Counted from the first letter of the stretch, positions 7,934 to 19,817 are shown. The stretch is DNA of 64,000 nucleotides from Pseudomonas borbori (GCF_900115555.1 NZ_FOWX01000012.1:1-64000), one strand, 5' to 3'. Translations and numbers: made by a program. The notes: generated from the sequence alone by a model not told the origin.

Positions 7934-9589
7934 ATGATTGCGCTAGGCGAAGCCTGGAAGGCCGGCTTGCTCGGACGCAAGCACTGGCTGAGCAACCTGG
8001 TCGCCGGGGTGATCGTCGGGATAGTCGCGCTACCGCTGGCCATGGCCTTTGCCATCGCCTCGGGGGTCAAGCCCGAGCAAGGCATCTATACGGCGATCGT
8101 TGCCGGCGTGCTGGTATCCCTGTTCGGCGGCAGTCGCGTGCAAATCGCCGGGCCGACCGGGGCGTTCATCGTGATTCTGGCGAGCATCACCGCCGCGCAC
8201 GGCATCGATGGCTTGCAGATCGCCACCATGATGGCCGGCGTCATGCTGCTGTTGCTCGGCATCACCCGGCTCGGCGCGATCATCAAATTCATCCCGGCGC
8301 CGGTGATCGTGGGCTTCACCGCCGGGATCGGGGTGATCATCTGGGTTGGCCAGTGGCAAGACTTCTTCGGCTTGCCCAAGGTCGACGGCGAGCATTTCCA
8401 CGAGAAGGTCTGGCACCTGCTGCAAGCGCTACCGGACCTGCACCCGGCCACCACGCTGCTGGCCATCCTCAGCCTGGGCCTGGTGCTGTTTTCCCCCAGG
8501 TTGCCGGGCCTCAAGCGCGTGCCGGGCCCGCTGGTGGCGATGCTGCTGGTCACGCTGATCCAGGCGCTGTTCCAGTTCGACGGTGTGGCCACCATCGGCA
8601 GCGCCTTCGGCGGTATCCCCCGGGGCTTGCCCGAGTTCGGCCTGCCCGATGTCAGCCTGGCGCGGGTGATCGAGCTGATCGGCCCGGCCTTTGCGATTGC
8701 CATGCTCGGGGCGATCGAGTCGCTGCTGTCGGCGGTGGTGGCCGACGGCATGACGGGCAGCAAGCATGATTCCAACCAGGAACTGATCGGCCAGGGCATC
8801 GCCAACCTGGCCGCGCCGCTGTTCGGCGGCTTCGCCGCCACTGGCGCGATTGCGCGCACCGCCACCAATATCCGTAACGGCGGCAACAGCCCGCTGGCCG
8901 GCGTCATGCACGCGCTCACCCTGCTGCTGATCATCCTGTTCCTCGCCCCGCTGGCGTCCGACATTCCGCTGTGCGCGCTGGCGGCGATCCTGTTCGTGGT
9001 CGCCTACAACATGAGCGAACTGCGCCACTTCAAGCGCATGGTGCTGCGGGCGCCGCGGGCGGACGTGGCAATCCTGCTGATCACCTTCGGCCTCACGGTA
9101 TTCAGCGACCTGGTGGTCGCGGTGAACATCGGCGTGATCCTGGCGATGCTGCATTTCATGCGCCGCATGGCCGCCTCGGTAGAGGTGCAGCAGGTGGTCG
9201 AGCAGGAGCTGGAAGAGGAGTTACGGCTTGGCGGGCATAGCCGCCTGCCGCCCGGGGTGCTGGTGTACACGATCGAAGGGCCGCTGTTCTTTGCCGCGGC
9301 GGAGAACTTCGAGCGCGCCCTGGCACAAACCCATACCGATCCGCAGATGCTGGTGATTCGCCTGAACCGCGTCCCCTTCATGGACATCACCGGCCTGCAG
9401 ACGCTGGAGGAAGTCATCCAGCAACTGCACAAACGCCAGATCGTGGTGAAACTCTGCGAGGCCAACCGCAAGGTGCTGGCCAAGCTGGACAAGGCCGGCA
9501 TCCTGCAACAGGTCGGTGCGGCGCATTATCACCCCGACTTCAACGCCGCGCTGGGCGCCTACCAGGAGCGCGAGCAGGCGCCGGGCTAG
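7934..9589 (+). CDS. SulP-family inorganic anion transporter
   Basis: 551 residues. The N-terminal ~400 residues hold 10-12 hydrophobic segments with the SulP pattern (NLVAGVIVGIVALPLAMAFAIASG, IAGPTGAF, GFTAGIG and the ESLLSAVVADGMTG segment, given here as landmarks). The C-terminal ~110 residues form a STAS domain (VYTIEGPLFFAAAENFE ... FMDITGLQTLEE). Such proteins move sulfate, bicarbonate, chloride or dicarboxylates across the inner membrane; the substrate cannot be told from sequence. GAGGAG precedes ATG 7934. A ribbon-helix-helix protein follows on the other strand, convergent. Confidence 0.9.
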   Translation: MIALGEAWKAGLLGRKHWLSNLVAGVIVGIVALPLAMAFAIASGVKPEQGIYTAIVAGVLVSLFGGSRVQIAGPTGAFIVILASITAAHGIDGLQIATMMAGVMLLLLGITRLGAIIKFIPAPVIVGFTAGIGVIIWVGQWQDFFGLPKVDGEHFHEKVWHLLQALPDLHPATTLLAILSLGLVLFSPRLPGLKRVPGPLVAMLLVTLIQALFQFDGVATIGSAFGGIPRGLPEFGLPDVSLARVIELIGPAFAIAMLGAIESLLSAVVADGMTGSKHDSNQELIGQGIANLAAPLFGGFAATGAIARTATNIRNGGNSPLAGVMHALTLLLIILFLAPLASDIPLCALAAILFVVAYNMSELRHFKRMVLRAPRADVAILLITFGLTVFSDLVVAVNIGVILAMLHFMRRMAASVEVQQVVEQELEEELRLGGHSRLPPGVLVYTIEGPLFFAAAENFERALAQTHTDPQMLVIRLNRVPFMDITGLQTLEEVIQQLHKRQIVVKLCEANRKVLAKLDKAGILQQVGAAHYHPDFNAALGAYQEREQAPG

Positions 9590-9596
9590 CCGCGGA

Positions 9597-9785
9597 TCAT
9601 GACTTGGCGCTGGGGCCGCGCTTGCTCTGGGTGGCGTAGCTGACGCCGTGGCTCTCGAGGTAATCGCGAATCAGCTGGCGCACGACCTGGGAAGGCGTCA
9701 GATCCTGCCCGGCGCACAGCTCCTCGAACGCCTTCTTCTTGACCGGATCGATCAGCACGGTGAGACGCGCAGTCTTGCTTTCCAT
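9597..9785 (-). CDS. Ribbon-helix-helix (CopG-like) small DNA-binding protein
   Basis: 62 residues, MESKTARLTVLIDPVKKKAFEELCAGQ...: a short beta strand (ARLTVLID) followed by two helices (PVKKKAFEELCAG, TPSQVVRQLIRDYLESHG), the MetJ/Arc/CopG ribbon-helix-helix layout. A GTG at 9800 in frame (GTG ATT GGC TAT CTT ATG) is an alternative start. It is convergent with the SulP gene. No toxin partner is adjacent, so it is more likely a stand-alone regulator than an antitoxin. Confidence 0.7.
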   Translation of the reverse strand: MESKTARLTVLIDPVKKKAFEELCAGQDLTPSQVVRQLIRDYLESHGVSYATQSKRGPSAKS

Positions 9786-9806
9786 AAGATAGCCAATCAC
9801 TCAAGT

Positions 9807-9820
9807 TTGATGTTAATCAA
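9807..9820. promoter_or_regulatory. Palindrome upstream of the ribbon-helix-helix gene
   Basis: TTGAT-GTTA-ATCAA, 22 bp upstream of the start. It may be an autoregulatory operator for the small RHH protein, since such proteins usually bind short inverted repeats in their own promoters. This is inference only. Confidence 0.35.
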
Positions 9821-9901
9821 ATTGTAATGGCATAGTCCGCCACTGTCACGGCGCGGGCTTGCCTGCCTGGCCCGGCCACAACCGGCAGGCCGGCATATTT
9901 A

Positions 9902-9915
9902 ATTGATCGATCAAT
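9902..9915. promoter_or_regulatory. BetI operator upstream of betI
   Basis: Perfect 14-bp palindrome ATTGATCGATCAAT followed by AAAAA, 58 bp before betI. A copy differing at one position lies before betB (10850-10863). BetI binds such ATTGA/TCAAT elements in bet promoters and is released by choline. Confidence 0.75.
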
Positions 9916-9973
9916 AAAAACCGTCCTAGACTGCGGTCCACCCAGGGACAGCCCTCAAGCCACGGAGACACCG

Positions 9974-10564
9974 ATGCCCAAGGTCGGAATGCAGCCGATC
10001 CGCCGCTCGCAACTGATTGCGGCCACCCTCGAAGCCGTCGACCAGGTCGGCATGGGCGATGCCAGCATTGCCTATATAGCCCGCCTGGCGGGGGTCTCCA
10101 ACGGCATCATCAGCCATTACTTCAAGGACAAGAACGGCCTGCTCGAGGCCACCATGCGCCACCTGATGCTGGCCCTGAGCACTGCGGTGCGCACCCGCCG
10201 GGCCGCGCTCGAGGACGACAGCCCGCGCGCCCACCTGCGGGCGATGATCGACGGCAACTTCGACGACAGTCAGGTCAACGGTCCGGCGATCAAGACCTGG
10301 CTGGCGTTCTGGGCCAGCAGCATGCACCAGCCGTCCCTGCGCCGCCTGCAGCGGGTCAACGACCAGCGCCTGGACTCCAACCTGTGCTGCCAGTTCCGCC
10401 GCGTCCTCCCCGTGCCGCAGGCCCGCGCCGCCTCGCGCGGCCTGGCCGCCCTGATCGACGGCCTGTGGCTGCGCGGAGCGCTGTCCGGCGGCAGCTTCGA
10501 CACCCGCCAGGCGATCCAGATCGCCTACGACTACCTCGACCAGCAACTGGGCAAGGCGGGCTGA
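9974..10564 (+). CDS. betI: Choline-responsive TetR-family repressor BetI
   Basis: 196 residues. The N-terminal TetR helix-turn-helix ([17 protein letters not shown] ... [19 protein letters not shown]) is followed by the BetI ligand domain, including the strongly conserved tail [10 protein letters not shown] and AYDYLDQQL. It represses betIBA, and choline relieves repression. GGAG precedes ATG 9974. It is separated from betB by 444 bp containing repeats and a second BetI palindrome, so betB-betA probably has its own BetI-controlled promoter instead of relying only on read-through. Confidence 0.95.
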   Translation: MPKVGMQPIRRSQLIAATLEAVDQVGMGDASIAYIARLAGVSNGIISHYFKDKNGLLEATMRHLMLALSTAVRTRRAALEDDSPRAHLRAMIDGNFDDSQVNGPAIKTWLAFWASSMHQPSLRRLQRVNDQRLDSNLCCQFRRVLPVPQARAASRGLAALIDGLWLRGALSGGSFDTRQAIQIAYDYLDQQLGKAG

Positions 10565-10849
10565 GTGCAACGCTGTCCATAAATGACGATGGGACGTTGC
10601 TGATCGCCGTGTGCGCCGGTGCGCATGGCGCACCCTACGGACTGCGGCTCCGCAGCCGCTAGATCACGCCGCCCGCAATGCCGATCGCCGTGTAGGGTGC
10701 GCCGTGCGCACCATTAACAACCCACGCCATGACCTCGGGCGCCGGTGCGCACGGCGCACCCTACGGGCCGCAAGACCCTTTCACCCCGCCTCTACCACCC
10801 TGCCTGTCGCATCCAGGCCAGAGTGGGTCGTTCCCGATTATTTTTGTTG
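10565..10849. repeat. Cluster of three GTGCGC-type palindromic repeats between betI and betB
   Basis: Three copies of a dispersed palindrome lie at 10618-10640, 10692-10712 (inverted) and 10744-10764. The core is GGTGCGCACGGCGCACCC followed by TAC. Related copies occur at 18418-18438, 19668-19688 and 58381-58401 in this window. They resemble REP elements; their placement between betI and betB may stabilise or terminate the betI transcript. Confidence 0.8.
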
Positions 10850-10863
10850 ATTGATCGTTCAAT
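10850..10863. promoter_or_regulatory. Second BetI operator, upstream of betB
   Basis: ATTGATCGTTCAAT followed by AAAAATA, differing from the site before betI at one base. It lies about 150 bp upstream of the betB start, indicating an additional BetI-controlled promoter for betBA. Confidence 0.7.
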
Positions 10864-11008
10864 AAAAATAACGTAGGCTGATTTTCACTCTTTTCCGGCC
10901 TGGACATTGTCGCCGCGCGCGACACCTGACCCCGCCGATCCATCTGGCCAGGGCGCAGCGAAGCCGCCAGCCAGCCTTGCCAAGACAACCGACAACAGAG
11001 GACTGCCC

Positions 11009-12481
<1,473 letters not shown>

Positions 12482-12494
12482 CCACCGAAACCCT

Positions 12495-12549
12495 TGTAGG
12501 AGCGGGCCATGCCCGCGATAGCGTTTCGTGGGCATGGCCCGCTCCTACA
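12495..12549. repeat. Dispersed palindrome (TAGGAGCGGGCCATG family)
   Basis: Long imperfect inverted repeat: TGTAGGAGCGGGCCATGCCC pairs with the arm ending GGGCATGGCCCGCTCCTACA. A second copy with the same arms lies between recD and recB (44579-44645). It sits directly after the betB stop and may act as an mRNA stem loop. Confidence 0.85.
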
Positions 12550-12565
12550 CAGTGATCACCACCCC

Positions 12566-12625
12566 GTAGCCCGGATGTAATCCGGGAACAGTCACCGCGT
12601 TTTCCCGGATTGCATCCGGGCTACA
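12566..12625. repeat. Dispersed palindrome (GTAGCCCGGATG family)
   Basis: GTAGCCCGGATGTAATCCGG pairs with CCGGATTGCATCCGGGCTAC. Its right end runs into the AGGAG ribosome site of betA, so the repeat forms most of the betA leader. A diverged half-copy (TTCCCGGATTTCATCCGGAC) lies at about 39161-39180. Confidence 0.85.
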
Positions 12626-12634
12626 GGAGCTTCC

Positions 12635-14320
12635 ATGTCCCAAGAATTCGACTACATCATCATCGGCGCCGGCTCGGCCGGTAACGTGCTGGCCACCCGC
12701 CTGAGCGAAGACCAGGACGTCAGCGTGCTGCTGCTGGAAGCCGGCGGCCCCGACTACCGCCTAGATTTTCGCACCCAGATGCCCGCCGCACTGGCCTTCC
12801 CGCTGCAGGGCCGGCGTTACAACTGGGCCTACGAGACCGAGCCGGAACCCTTCATGAACAACCGGCGCATGGAGTGCGGACGCGGCAAAGGTCTCGGCGG
12901 CTCGTCCCTGATCAACGGCATGTGCTACATCCGTGGCAACGCCCTCGACTACGATGGCTGGGCCAAGGAGAAGGGCCTGGAAGACTGGACCTACCTGGAT
13001 TGCCTGCCGTATTTCAGAAAAGCAGAAACCAGGGACAGCGGCGCCAACGCCTACCACGGTGGCGACGGCCCGGTCAGCGTATGCACGCCGAAGAACGGCA
13101 ACAACCCGCTGTTCCACGCCATGGTCGAGGCCGGGGTGCAGGCCGGCTACCCGCGCACCGACGATCTGAACGGCTACCAGCAGGAAGGCTTCGGCCCGAT
13201 GGACCGCACCGTCACCCCACAGGGCCGGCGCGCCAGCACCGCGCGCGGCTATCTGGACCAGGCCCGCGGCCGGCCGAACCTGCGCATCGTCACCCACGCC
13301 CTCACCGAGCGCATCCTGTTCAGCGGCAAGCGCGCCGTCGGCGTGGCCTACCTGCACGGCGACAGCAACACCCCGACCACCGTCAATGCGCGCCGCGAAG
13401 TGCTGCTGTGCAGCGGCGCCATCGCTTCGCCGCAGATCCTGCAGCGCTCCGGGGTCGGCCCGGCGGCGCTGCTGCGCGAGCTCGACATCCCGCTGGTGCA
13501 TGATCTGCCCGGGGTCGGCGAGAACCTCCAGGACCACCTGGAGCTGTACCTGCAGTACGCCTGCAAGCAGCCGGTGTCGCTCTATCCGGCGCTGCAATGG
13601 TGGAACCAGCCGCCGATCGGCGCCAAATGGCTGCTGCTCGGCAAGGGCACCGGCGCCAGCAACCAGTTCGAGGCCGGCGGCTTCATCCGCACCCGCGCCG
13701 AGTTCGAGTGGCCGAATATCCAGTACCACTTCCTGCCGGTGGCGATCAATTACAACGGCAGCAACGCGGTCAGGGAGCACGGTTTCCAGGCCCATATGGG
13801 CTCCATGCGTTCGCCGAGCCGCGGCCGCATCCGGGCGAAATCCAAGGACCCGCGCCAGCACCCGAGCATCCTGTTCAACTACATGAGCAGCCCGCAGGAC
13901 TGGCAGGAATTCCGCGACGGCATCCGCATCACCCGCGAGATCATGAGCCAGTCGGCGCTCGATCCCTTCCGCGGCCGCGAACTGAGCCCGGGCAAGGAGG
14001 TGCAGAGCGACGCCGAGCTGGACGCCTTCATCCGCGAACATGCGGAAACCGCCTTCCACCCCTCCTGCTCCTGCAAGATGGGCGAGGACGAAATGGCAGT
14101 GGTCGACGGCCAGGGCCGGGTGCACGGTATCGAAGGGCTGCGGGTGGTCGATGCCTCGATCATGCCGCTGATCACCACCGGCAACCTCAACGCGCCGACC
14201 ATCATGATGGCCGAGAAGATCGCCGACAAAATCCGCGGGCGTACCCCGCTGCCGCGCAGCACCGCGCCCTACTACGTGGCGGGCGGCGCGCCGGTGCGAA
14301 ACACCCCGCAGCGTAACTAG
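12635..14320 (+). CDS. betA: Choline dehydrogenase
   Basis: 561-residue GMC-family flavoprotein that oxidises choline to betaine aldehyde at the inner membrane. The FAD-binding motif [18 protein letters not shown] is at the N-terminus, followed by the GMC signatures [15 protein letters not shown] and the [15 protein letters not shown] region. The C-terminal catalytic histidine segment [10 protein letters not shown] and [14 protein letters not shown] are present. AGGAG sits ten bases before ATG 12635. It is convergent with the sigma-factor gene, with only three bases between the two stop codons. Confidence 0.96.
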   Translation: MSQEFDYIIIGAGSAGNVLATRLSEDQDVSVLLLEAGGPDYRLDFRTQMPAALAFPLQGRRYNWAYETEPEPFMNNRRMECGRGKGLGGSSLINGMCYIRGNALDYDGWAKEKGLEDWTYLDCLPYFRKAETRDSGANAYHGGDGPVSVCTPKNGNNPLFHAMVEAGVQAGYPRTDDLNGYQQEGFGPMDRTVTPQGRRASTARGYLDQARGRPNLRIVTHALTERILFSGKRAVGVAYLHGDSNTPTTVNARREVLLCSGAIASPQILQRSGVGPAALLRELDIPLVHDLPGVGENLQDHLELYLQYACKQPVSLYPALQWWNQPPIGAKWLLLGKGTGASNQFEAGGFIRTRAEFEWPNIQYHFLPVAINYNGSNAVREHGFQAHMGSMRSPSRGRIRAKSKDPRQHPSILFNYMSSPQDWQEFRDGIRITREIMSQSALDPFRGRELSPGKEVQSDAELDAFIREHAETAFHPSCSCKMGEDEMAVVDGQGRVHGIEGLRVVDASIMPLITTGNLNAPTIMMAEKIADKIRGRTPLPRSTAPYYVAGGAPVRNTPQRN

Positions 14321-14323
14321 GTT

Positions 14324-15256
14324 TCACTCGAGCAGGGTGGCGCTGGACTGGCCATCCTCCTGCAGGATCGCACGCAGTTGCTTGAGTGCCTCGACCTGGA
14401 TCTGCCGCACCCGTTCGCGGGTCAGGCCGAACTCCTGGCCGATCGCCTCCAGCGTGCAACTGTCGTGGCCACGCAGACCGAAATGGCGCACCACGACCTC
14501 GCACTGCTTGGCGCTGAGACCCGCCAGCCACTTGTCGATGCTATGCGCCAGTTGCTCATCCTGCGCCAGCTCGCAGGGATCTTTGGCATATTCGGCGCTC
14601 AAGGTGTCGAGCAGGGTCGTCGCCGAATCGGATTGGAGCACGGCATCGGTCGAGCCGACCCGCTCCCCCAGCGCCAGTATGCGCTTGACCTCCTCCAGCG
14701 GTTTTGTCAGCAGTCCGGCGATGTCCTCGGCAGTCGGTTCATGCTCGAGCCTACTGGCCAGCAGATGGGCGGCGTGCAGATAGCTATTGAGCCGCTTGGC
14801 GACATGGATCGGCAGGCGGATAGTGCGGGTCTGACTCATGATGGCCCACTCGATGTGCTGACGGACCCACCAGGTGGCGTACGTCGAAAAACGGTAACCC
14901 AGCTCCGGGTCGAACTTGCCCACCGCATGGATCAGCCCGAGATTCCCCTCCTCGATCAGGTCCAGCAGCAGCAAGCCACGGTTGATATAACCTCGGGCAA
15001 TCCGCACCACCAGGCGCAGATTGCTCTCGATCATGCGTTGGCGCGCCAGCGGGTTGCCCTGCTGCGCCAGACGCGCGAAGTACAGTTCCTCTTCCGCACT
15101 GAGCAAAGGACTGAAACCGATTTCGCTCAAATACAGCTGGGTCGCAGTCAACGCCCGCTGGCAGGCGACAGGTTTGCGTTTCTTCCCTGAGCCGCGTTTC
15201 GCTTGAGGTTGAGCGCATTCGTCCTGCTCGGCGCGGCACGATTGCATCGGTTGCAT
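14324..15256 (-). CDS. RpoS-like sigma-70-family sigma factor (second, diverged copy)
   Basis: 310 residues with the full group-2 sigma architecture: region 1.2 ([21 protein letters not shown]), region 2 ([58 protein letters not shown]), region 3 with [15 protein letters not shown], and region 4 ([20 protein letters not shown]). It is clearly closer to RpoS than to RpoD, but differs at positions conserved in Pseudomonas RpoS as I recall it: RQTIERAI is RQHIEWAI and RAVEKFDPE is HAVGKFDPE. It is not beside nlpD or surE, where the housekeeping rpoS sits. ATG 15256 is used; a GTG at 15265 is possible. It lies 145 bp downstream of norR and convergent with betA. Confidence 0.88.
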   Translation of the reverse strand: MQPMQSCRAEQDECAQPQAKRGSGKKRKPVACQRALTATQLYLSEIGFSPLLSAEEELYFARLAQQGNPLARQRMIESNLRLVVRIARGYINRGLLLLDLIEEGNLGLIHAVGKFDPELGYRFSTYATWWVRQHIEWAIMSQTRTIRLPIHVAKRLNSYLHAAHLLASRLEHEPTAEDIAGLLTKPLEEVKRILALGERVGSTDAVLQSDSATTLLDTLSAEYAKDPCELAQDEQLAHSIDKWLAGLSAKQCEVVVRHFGLRGHDSCTLEAIGQEFGLTRERVRQIQVEALKQLRAILQEDGQSSATLLE

Positions 15257-15401
15257 GGCGGTCACTCTCGGTGTAGCGGTTACACCCCCAAGCTAAGGCC
15301 CTGCGCAAAACCGGTGTTGACGCACGTCAATAGCGGTGACCGCTCGGCCAGAGATGCACCGGGCCACTGGCGGCTGCGGGGATGCCGAGTGCCGCCCGGC
15401 G

Positions 15402-16956
<1,555 letters not shown>

Positions 16957-16961
<5 letters not shown>

Positions 16962-17012
16962 AAAGACTACTCAGCGTCATTCAGACCCGTCTCTGCCAGC
17001 GGTCATAAAGAC
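16957..17012. promoter_or_regulatory. Three NorR enhancer sites
   Basis: Three GT-N7-AC elements: GTCATAAAGAC at 16957-16967, GTCATTCAGAC at 16976-16986 and GTCATAAAGAC at 17002-17012. NorR is known to bind three such sites upstream of its sigma-54 target promoters. The first overlaps the norR start codon. Confidence 0.85.
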
Positions 17013-17053
17013 AGCAAAGCATGCAAGTCATTGAAATTATTGGTCTATATAAG

Positions 17054-17069
17054 TGGCACGAATTGTGTA
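17054..17069 (+). promoter_or_regulatory. Sigma-54-type promoter of hmp
   Basis: TGGCACGAATTGTGTA: a perfect -24 element TGGCACG, and a weak -12 element (GTGTA instead of TTGCA) at the right spacing. It lies about 40 bp downstream of the last NorR site and 105 bp upstream of the hmp start, as expected for NorR activation. Confidence 0.65.
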
Positions 17070-17174
17070 ACAACCCAGGCGCCATGAACTTAGCACGTCT
17101 GAGTGCGCCGGCCGAACGCTTCTCGATAATCGCCCGCATGCCTCAGGCTGCACAGCCCACCCAGGAACCACTCA

Positions 17175-18356
17175 ATGCTCACTGCCCAACAACGCACCCT
17201 GATCAAGGCCACAGTGCCGCTGCTGGAAACCGGCGGCGAAGCCCTGACCCGGCACTTCTACCAGCTGATGCTCGGCGAATACCCGCAGGTACGCCCGCTG
17301 TTCAACCAGGCGCACCAGGCCAGCGGCGACCAGCAACGCGCACTGGCCAACGGCGTGCTGATGTACGCCCGCCATATCGACCGCCTGGAGGCGCTCGGCC
17401 CGCTGGTCGGGCAGATCGTCAGCAAGCATGTGTCGTTGCAGATCCTGCCCGAACATTACCCGATCGTCGGCAGTTGCCTGTTGCGGGCGATTCGCGAGGT
17501 GCTCGGCGCAGAGATCGCCACCGACGCGGTGATCGACGCCTGGGGCGCCGCCTATGGCCAGCTGGCGCAGATCCTGATCGACGCCGAAGAGAGCGCCTAT
17601 GCCGCCAATGCCGCAGCCAGCGGCGGCTGGCGCGGCGCCCGCGACTTCCGGGTGGCGCAAAAGATCGTCGAAAGCGAGGAGATCGTCTCCCTGCACCTGG
17701 TGCCGGCAGACGGCGGTGCGCTGCTCGACTTCCGGCCGGGCCAGTACATCGGCCTGCGCCTGCAACTGGAGGGCGAGGAAGTGCGGCGCAACTACTCGCT
17801 GTCGGCCCGCGGCAATGGTCGCGAATACCGCATCAGCGTCAAGCGCGAGCCCGGCGGCAAGGCGTCCAACCACCTGCACGACCGGGTGCAGGTCGGCGAC
17901 CGCCTGGAACTGTTCCCGCCGGCCGGCGATTTCGTCCTGCGCGAGTCGAGCAAGCCGCTGGTGCTGATCAGCGCCGGCGTCGGCATCACCCCGGCGCTGA
18001 GCATGCTCGAGGCCGCGCGCGATCACGGCCGGCCGATCCACTTCATCCATTGCGCCCGGCATGCCGGGGTGCATGCCTTCCGCGACTGGGTCGAGGCGCA
18101 GAGCGAGGCGCACCCGCAGGTCCGGCATTACGTCTGTTACAGCGAGCCGCGCGACCAAGACCAGGCCGATGCCGAGGGTTTTCTGAGCCGCGCGCAACTG
18201 GCCGAGTGGCTGCCGGCCGAACGCGACCTGGACGCCTACTTCCTCGGCCCCAAGCCGTTCATGGCCCAGGTGAAGCAGCACCTGCGCGAACTCGGGGTGC
18301 CGGAGCAGCAGAGCCACTACGAGTTCTTCGGCCCGGCCAGCTCGCTGGAGGCCTGA
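17175..18356 (+). CDS. hmp: Flavohaemoglobin, nitric oxide dioxygenase
   Basis: 393 residues. The globin domain has all Hmp landmarks at the canonical positions: Y29 (B10), Q53 (E7), proximal H85 (SKHVSL) and Y95. It is followed by the FAD domain (RRNYSLSARG, the RxYS motif) and the NAD domain (GVGITPALSMLE, and YFLGPKPFMAQV). It converts NO and O2 to nitrate using NADH. AGGAA precedes the ATG. It is controlled by the divergent NorR and the sigma-54-like promoter. Known as fhp in P. aeruginosa. Confidence 0.96.
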   Translation: MLTAQQRTLIKATVPLLETGGEALTRHFYQLMLGEYPQVRPLFNQAHQASGDQQRALANGVLMYARHIDRLEALGPLVGQIVSKHVSLQILPEHYPIVGSCLLRAIREVLGAEIATDAVIDAWGAAYGQLAQILIDAEESAYAANAAASGGWRGARDFRVAQKIVESEEIVSLHLVPADGGALLDFRPGQYIGLRLQLEGEEVRRNYSLSARGNGREYRISVKREPGGKASNHLHDRVQVGDRLELFPPAGDFVLRESSKPLVLISAGVGITPALSMLEAARDHGRPIHFIHCARHAGVHAFRDWVEAQSEAHPQVRHYVCYSEPRDQDQADAEGFLSRAQLAEWLPAERDLDAYFLGPKPFMAQVKQHLRELGVPEQQSHYEFFGPASSLEA

Positions 18357-18417
18357 GTAGCTCTACAGATCCGCTGTCACCGGCCTGGGTGCGGCACATG
18401 TGTTTCGCCTAACGCCT

Positions 18418-18438
18418 GGTGCGCAAAGCGCACCCTAC
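18418..18438. repeat. GTGCGC-family repeat overlapping the CoA-transferase stop codon
   Basis: GGTGCGCAAAGCGCACCCTA then C. The TAG stop of the minus-strand CoA transferase lies at 18435-18437, inside the CCCTAC end of this element. Confidence 0.75.
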
Positions 18439-19658
18439 AGCACCCCGGCCCGCCGCAGTTCGGCTATCTGCTCCAGGCTCAAGCCCAGCCATTGCTGCAA
18501 CACCTGCTCGGTGTGTTCGCCGAGCAGCGGCGGGGCGTTGCGGTATTGCACCGGGGTCGCCGACAGGCGAATCGGGCTGGCCACCTGCGGCACGCTGCCG
18601 GCCAGCGGATGCGGCAGTTCGACACGCAGGCCGCGGGCCTGGACCTGCGGGTCGGCGAACACCTGCTGCAGGTCGTTGATCGGCCCGCAGGGCACCCCGG
18701 CCTGTTCCAGGGCCGCCAGCCACTCGGCGGTGGTCTTGAATACGGTGGCCTGGCGGAGCAGCGGGATCAGTTCGGCGCGATGGGCGACGCGCGCCTGATT
18801 GGTGGAAAAACGCGGGTCGACGGCCAAAGCCGGAAGGCCGGCGACCTCGCAAAATTTGCGGAACTGCCCATCGTTGCCGACCGTGAGGATGATGTCGCCG
18901 TCGGCGGTGGGAAAGTCCTGGTAGGGCACGATGTTCGGGTGGGCATTGCCCAGCCGGCGCGGCGCCACGCCGGTGGTCAGGTAGTTCATCGCCTGGTTGG
19001 CCAGGCAGGCGACCTGCACGTCGAGCAGGGCCATGTCGATGTGCTGGCCTTGGCCGGTCTGGTCGCGGCTGGCCAGGGCGGCCAGAATCGCCGCGCTCGA
19101 GTACAGGCCGGTGAGGATATCGGTCAGGGCCACACCGACCTTGACCGGCCCGGCGCCCGCTTCGTCGTCGGCGCGCCCGGTCAAGCTCATCAGGCCGCCC
19201 AGGCCCTGGATCATGAAGTCGTAACCGGCGCGCTTGGCGTAGGGGCCGTCCTGGCCGAAGCCGGTGATCGAGCAGTAGATCAGTTTCGGGTTGAGCGCCT
19301 TCAGCGTGGCGTAATCGAGGCCATAGGCGGCCAGGCCGCCGACCTTGAAGTTCTCGATCAGGATGTCGGCCTTGGCCACCATCTCGCGCACCAGGCGCTG
19401 GCCCTCGGCCTGGGTGAAATCCACGGTGAGCGACTGCTTGTTGCGATTGGCCGACAGATAATAGGCGGCCTCGCTGGTGTTCTCGCCCTGGGCATCCTTG
19501 AGGAACGGCGGGCCCCAGTGGCGGGTGTCGTCGCCGACCCCGGGGCGCTCGATCTTGATCACCTCGGCGCCGAGGTCGGCGAGAATCTGCCCGGCCCAGG
19601 GCCCGGCGAGTACGCGGGAGAGGTCGAGTACACGGATATGCGACAGGGCACCGGGCAT
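18435..19658 (-). CDS. CaiB/BaiF-family CoA transferase (probable glutarate CoA-transferase)
   Basis: 407-residue class III CoA transferase. It begins MPGALSHIRVLDLSRVLAGPWAGQ and carries the nucleophilic aspartate in AGYDFMIQGLGG. The neighbour is glutaryl-CoA dehydrogenase, so the likely reaction is transfer of CoA from a donor such as succinyl-CoA to glutarate in lysine/5-aminovalerate catabolism. This follows the P. aeruginosa arrangement beside gcdH. ATG 19658 is chosen for the GGAG just upstream; a longer open frame to 19808 reads through a repeat. Palindromic repeats flank both ends, and the downstream one supplies the stop codon. Confidence 0.9.
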   Translation of the reverse strand: MPGALSHIRVLDLSRVLAGPWAGQILADLGAEVIKIERPGVGDDTRHWGPPFLKDAQGENTSEAAYYLSANRNKQSLTVDFTQAEGQRLVREMVAKADILIENFKVGGLAAYGLDYATLKALNPKLIYCSITGFGQDGPYAKRAGYDFMIQGLGGLMSLTGRADDEAGAGPVKVGVALTDILTGLYSSAAILAALASRDQTGQGQHIDMALLDVQVACLANQAMNYLTTGVAPRRLGNAHPNIVPYQDFPTADGDIILTVGNDGQFRKFCEVAGLPALAVDPRFSTNQARVAHRAELIPLLRQATVFKTTAEWLAALEQAGVPCGPINDLQQVFADPQVQARGLRVELPHPLAGSVPQVASPIRLSATPVQYRNAPPLLGEHTEQVLQQWLGLSLEQIAELRRAGVL

Positions 19659-19667
19659 GGGAACTCC

Positions 19668-19688
19668 GTAGGGTGCGCCGTGCGCACC
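19668..19688. repeat. GTGCGC-family repeat upstream of the CoA transferase
   Basis: GTAGGGTGCGCCGTGCGCAC then C, inverted relative to the copy at the other end of the gene. It sits ten bases upstream of the CoA-transferase start. A related larger inverted repeat (GCTCTGCGCACC ... GGTGCGCAGAGC) is at 19756-19792. Confidence 0.8.
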
Positions 19689-19755
19689 GACAGCAAACAG
19701 GACGTGGATGGGTTCGCCGCAAGGCGACGTAACCCTTCGGGCAATCTGATGGGGG

Positions 19756-19792
19756 GCTCTGCGCACCGCCAGCAAAGCATGGTGCGCAGAGC
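19756..19792. repeat. Inverted repeat between gcdH and the CoA transferase
   Basis: Two perfect 12-bp arms (GCTCTGCGCACC / GGTGCGCAGAGC) around 13 bp. It shares the GTGCGC core with the dispersed family. It may form a stem loop in the gcdH-CoA-transferase transcript and lower expression of the second gene; this is inference. Confidence 0.7.
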
Positions 19793-19817
19793 CTGGGCGG
19801 CCCCGCACACCCTGGCT

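Noticed and set aside
9597-9785. Toxin-antitoxin pair formed by the RHH protein
   Set aside because: No small toxin gene lies next to it; the neighbours are the SulP transporter and betI.
12495-12625. Transcription terminator after betB
   Set aside because: The strong hairpins here are dispersed repeats and lack a T-run; betA follows directly with its ribosome site at the repeat edge.
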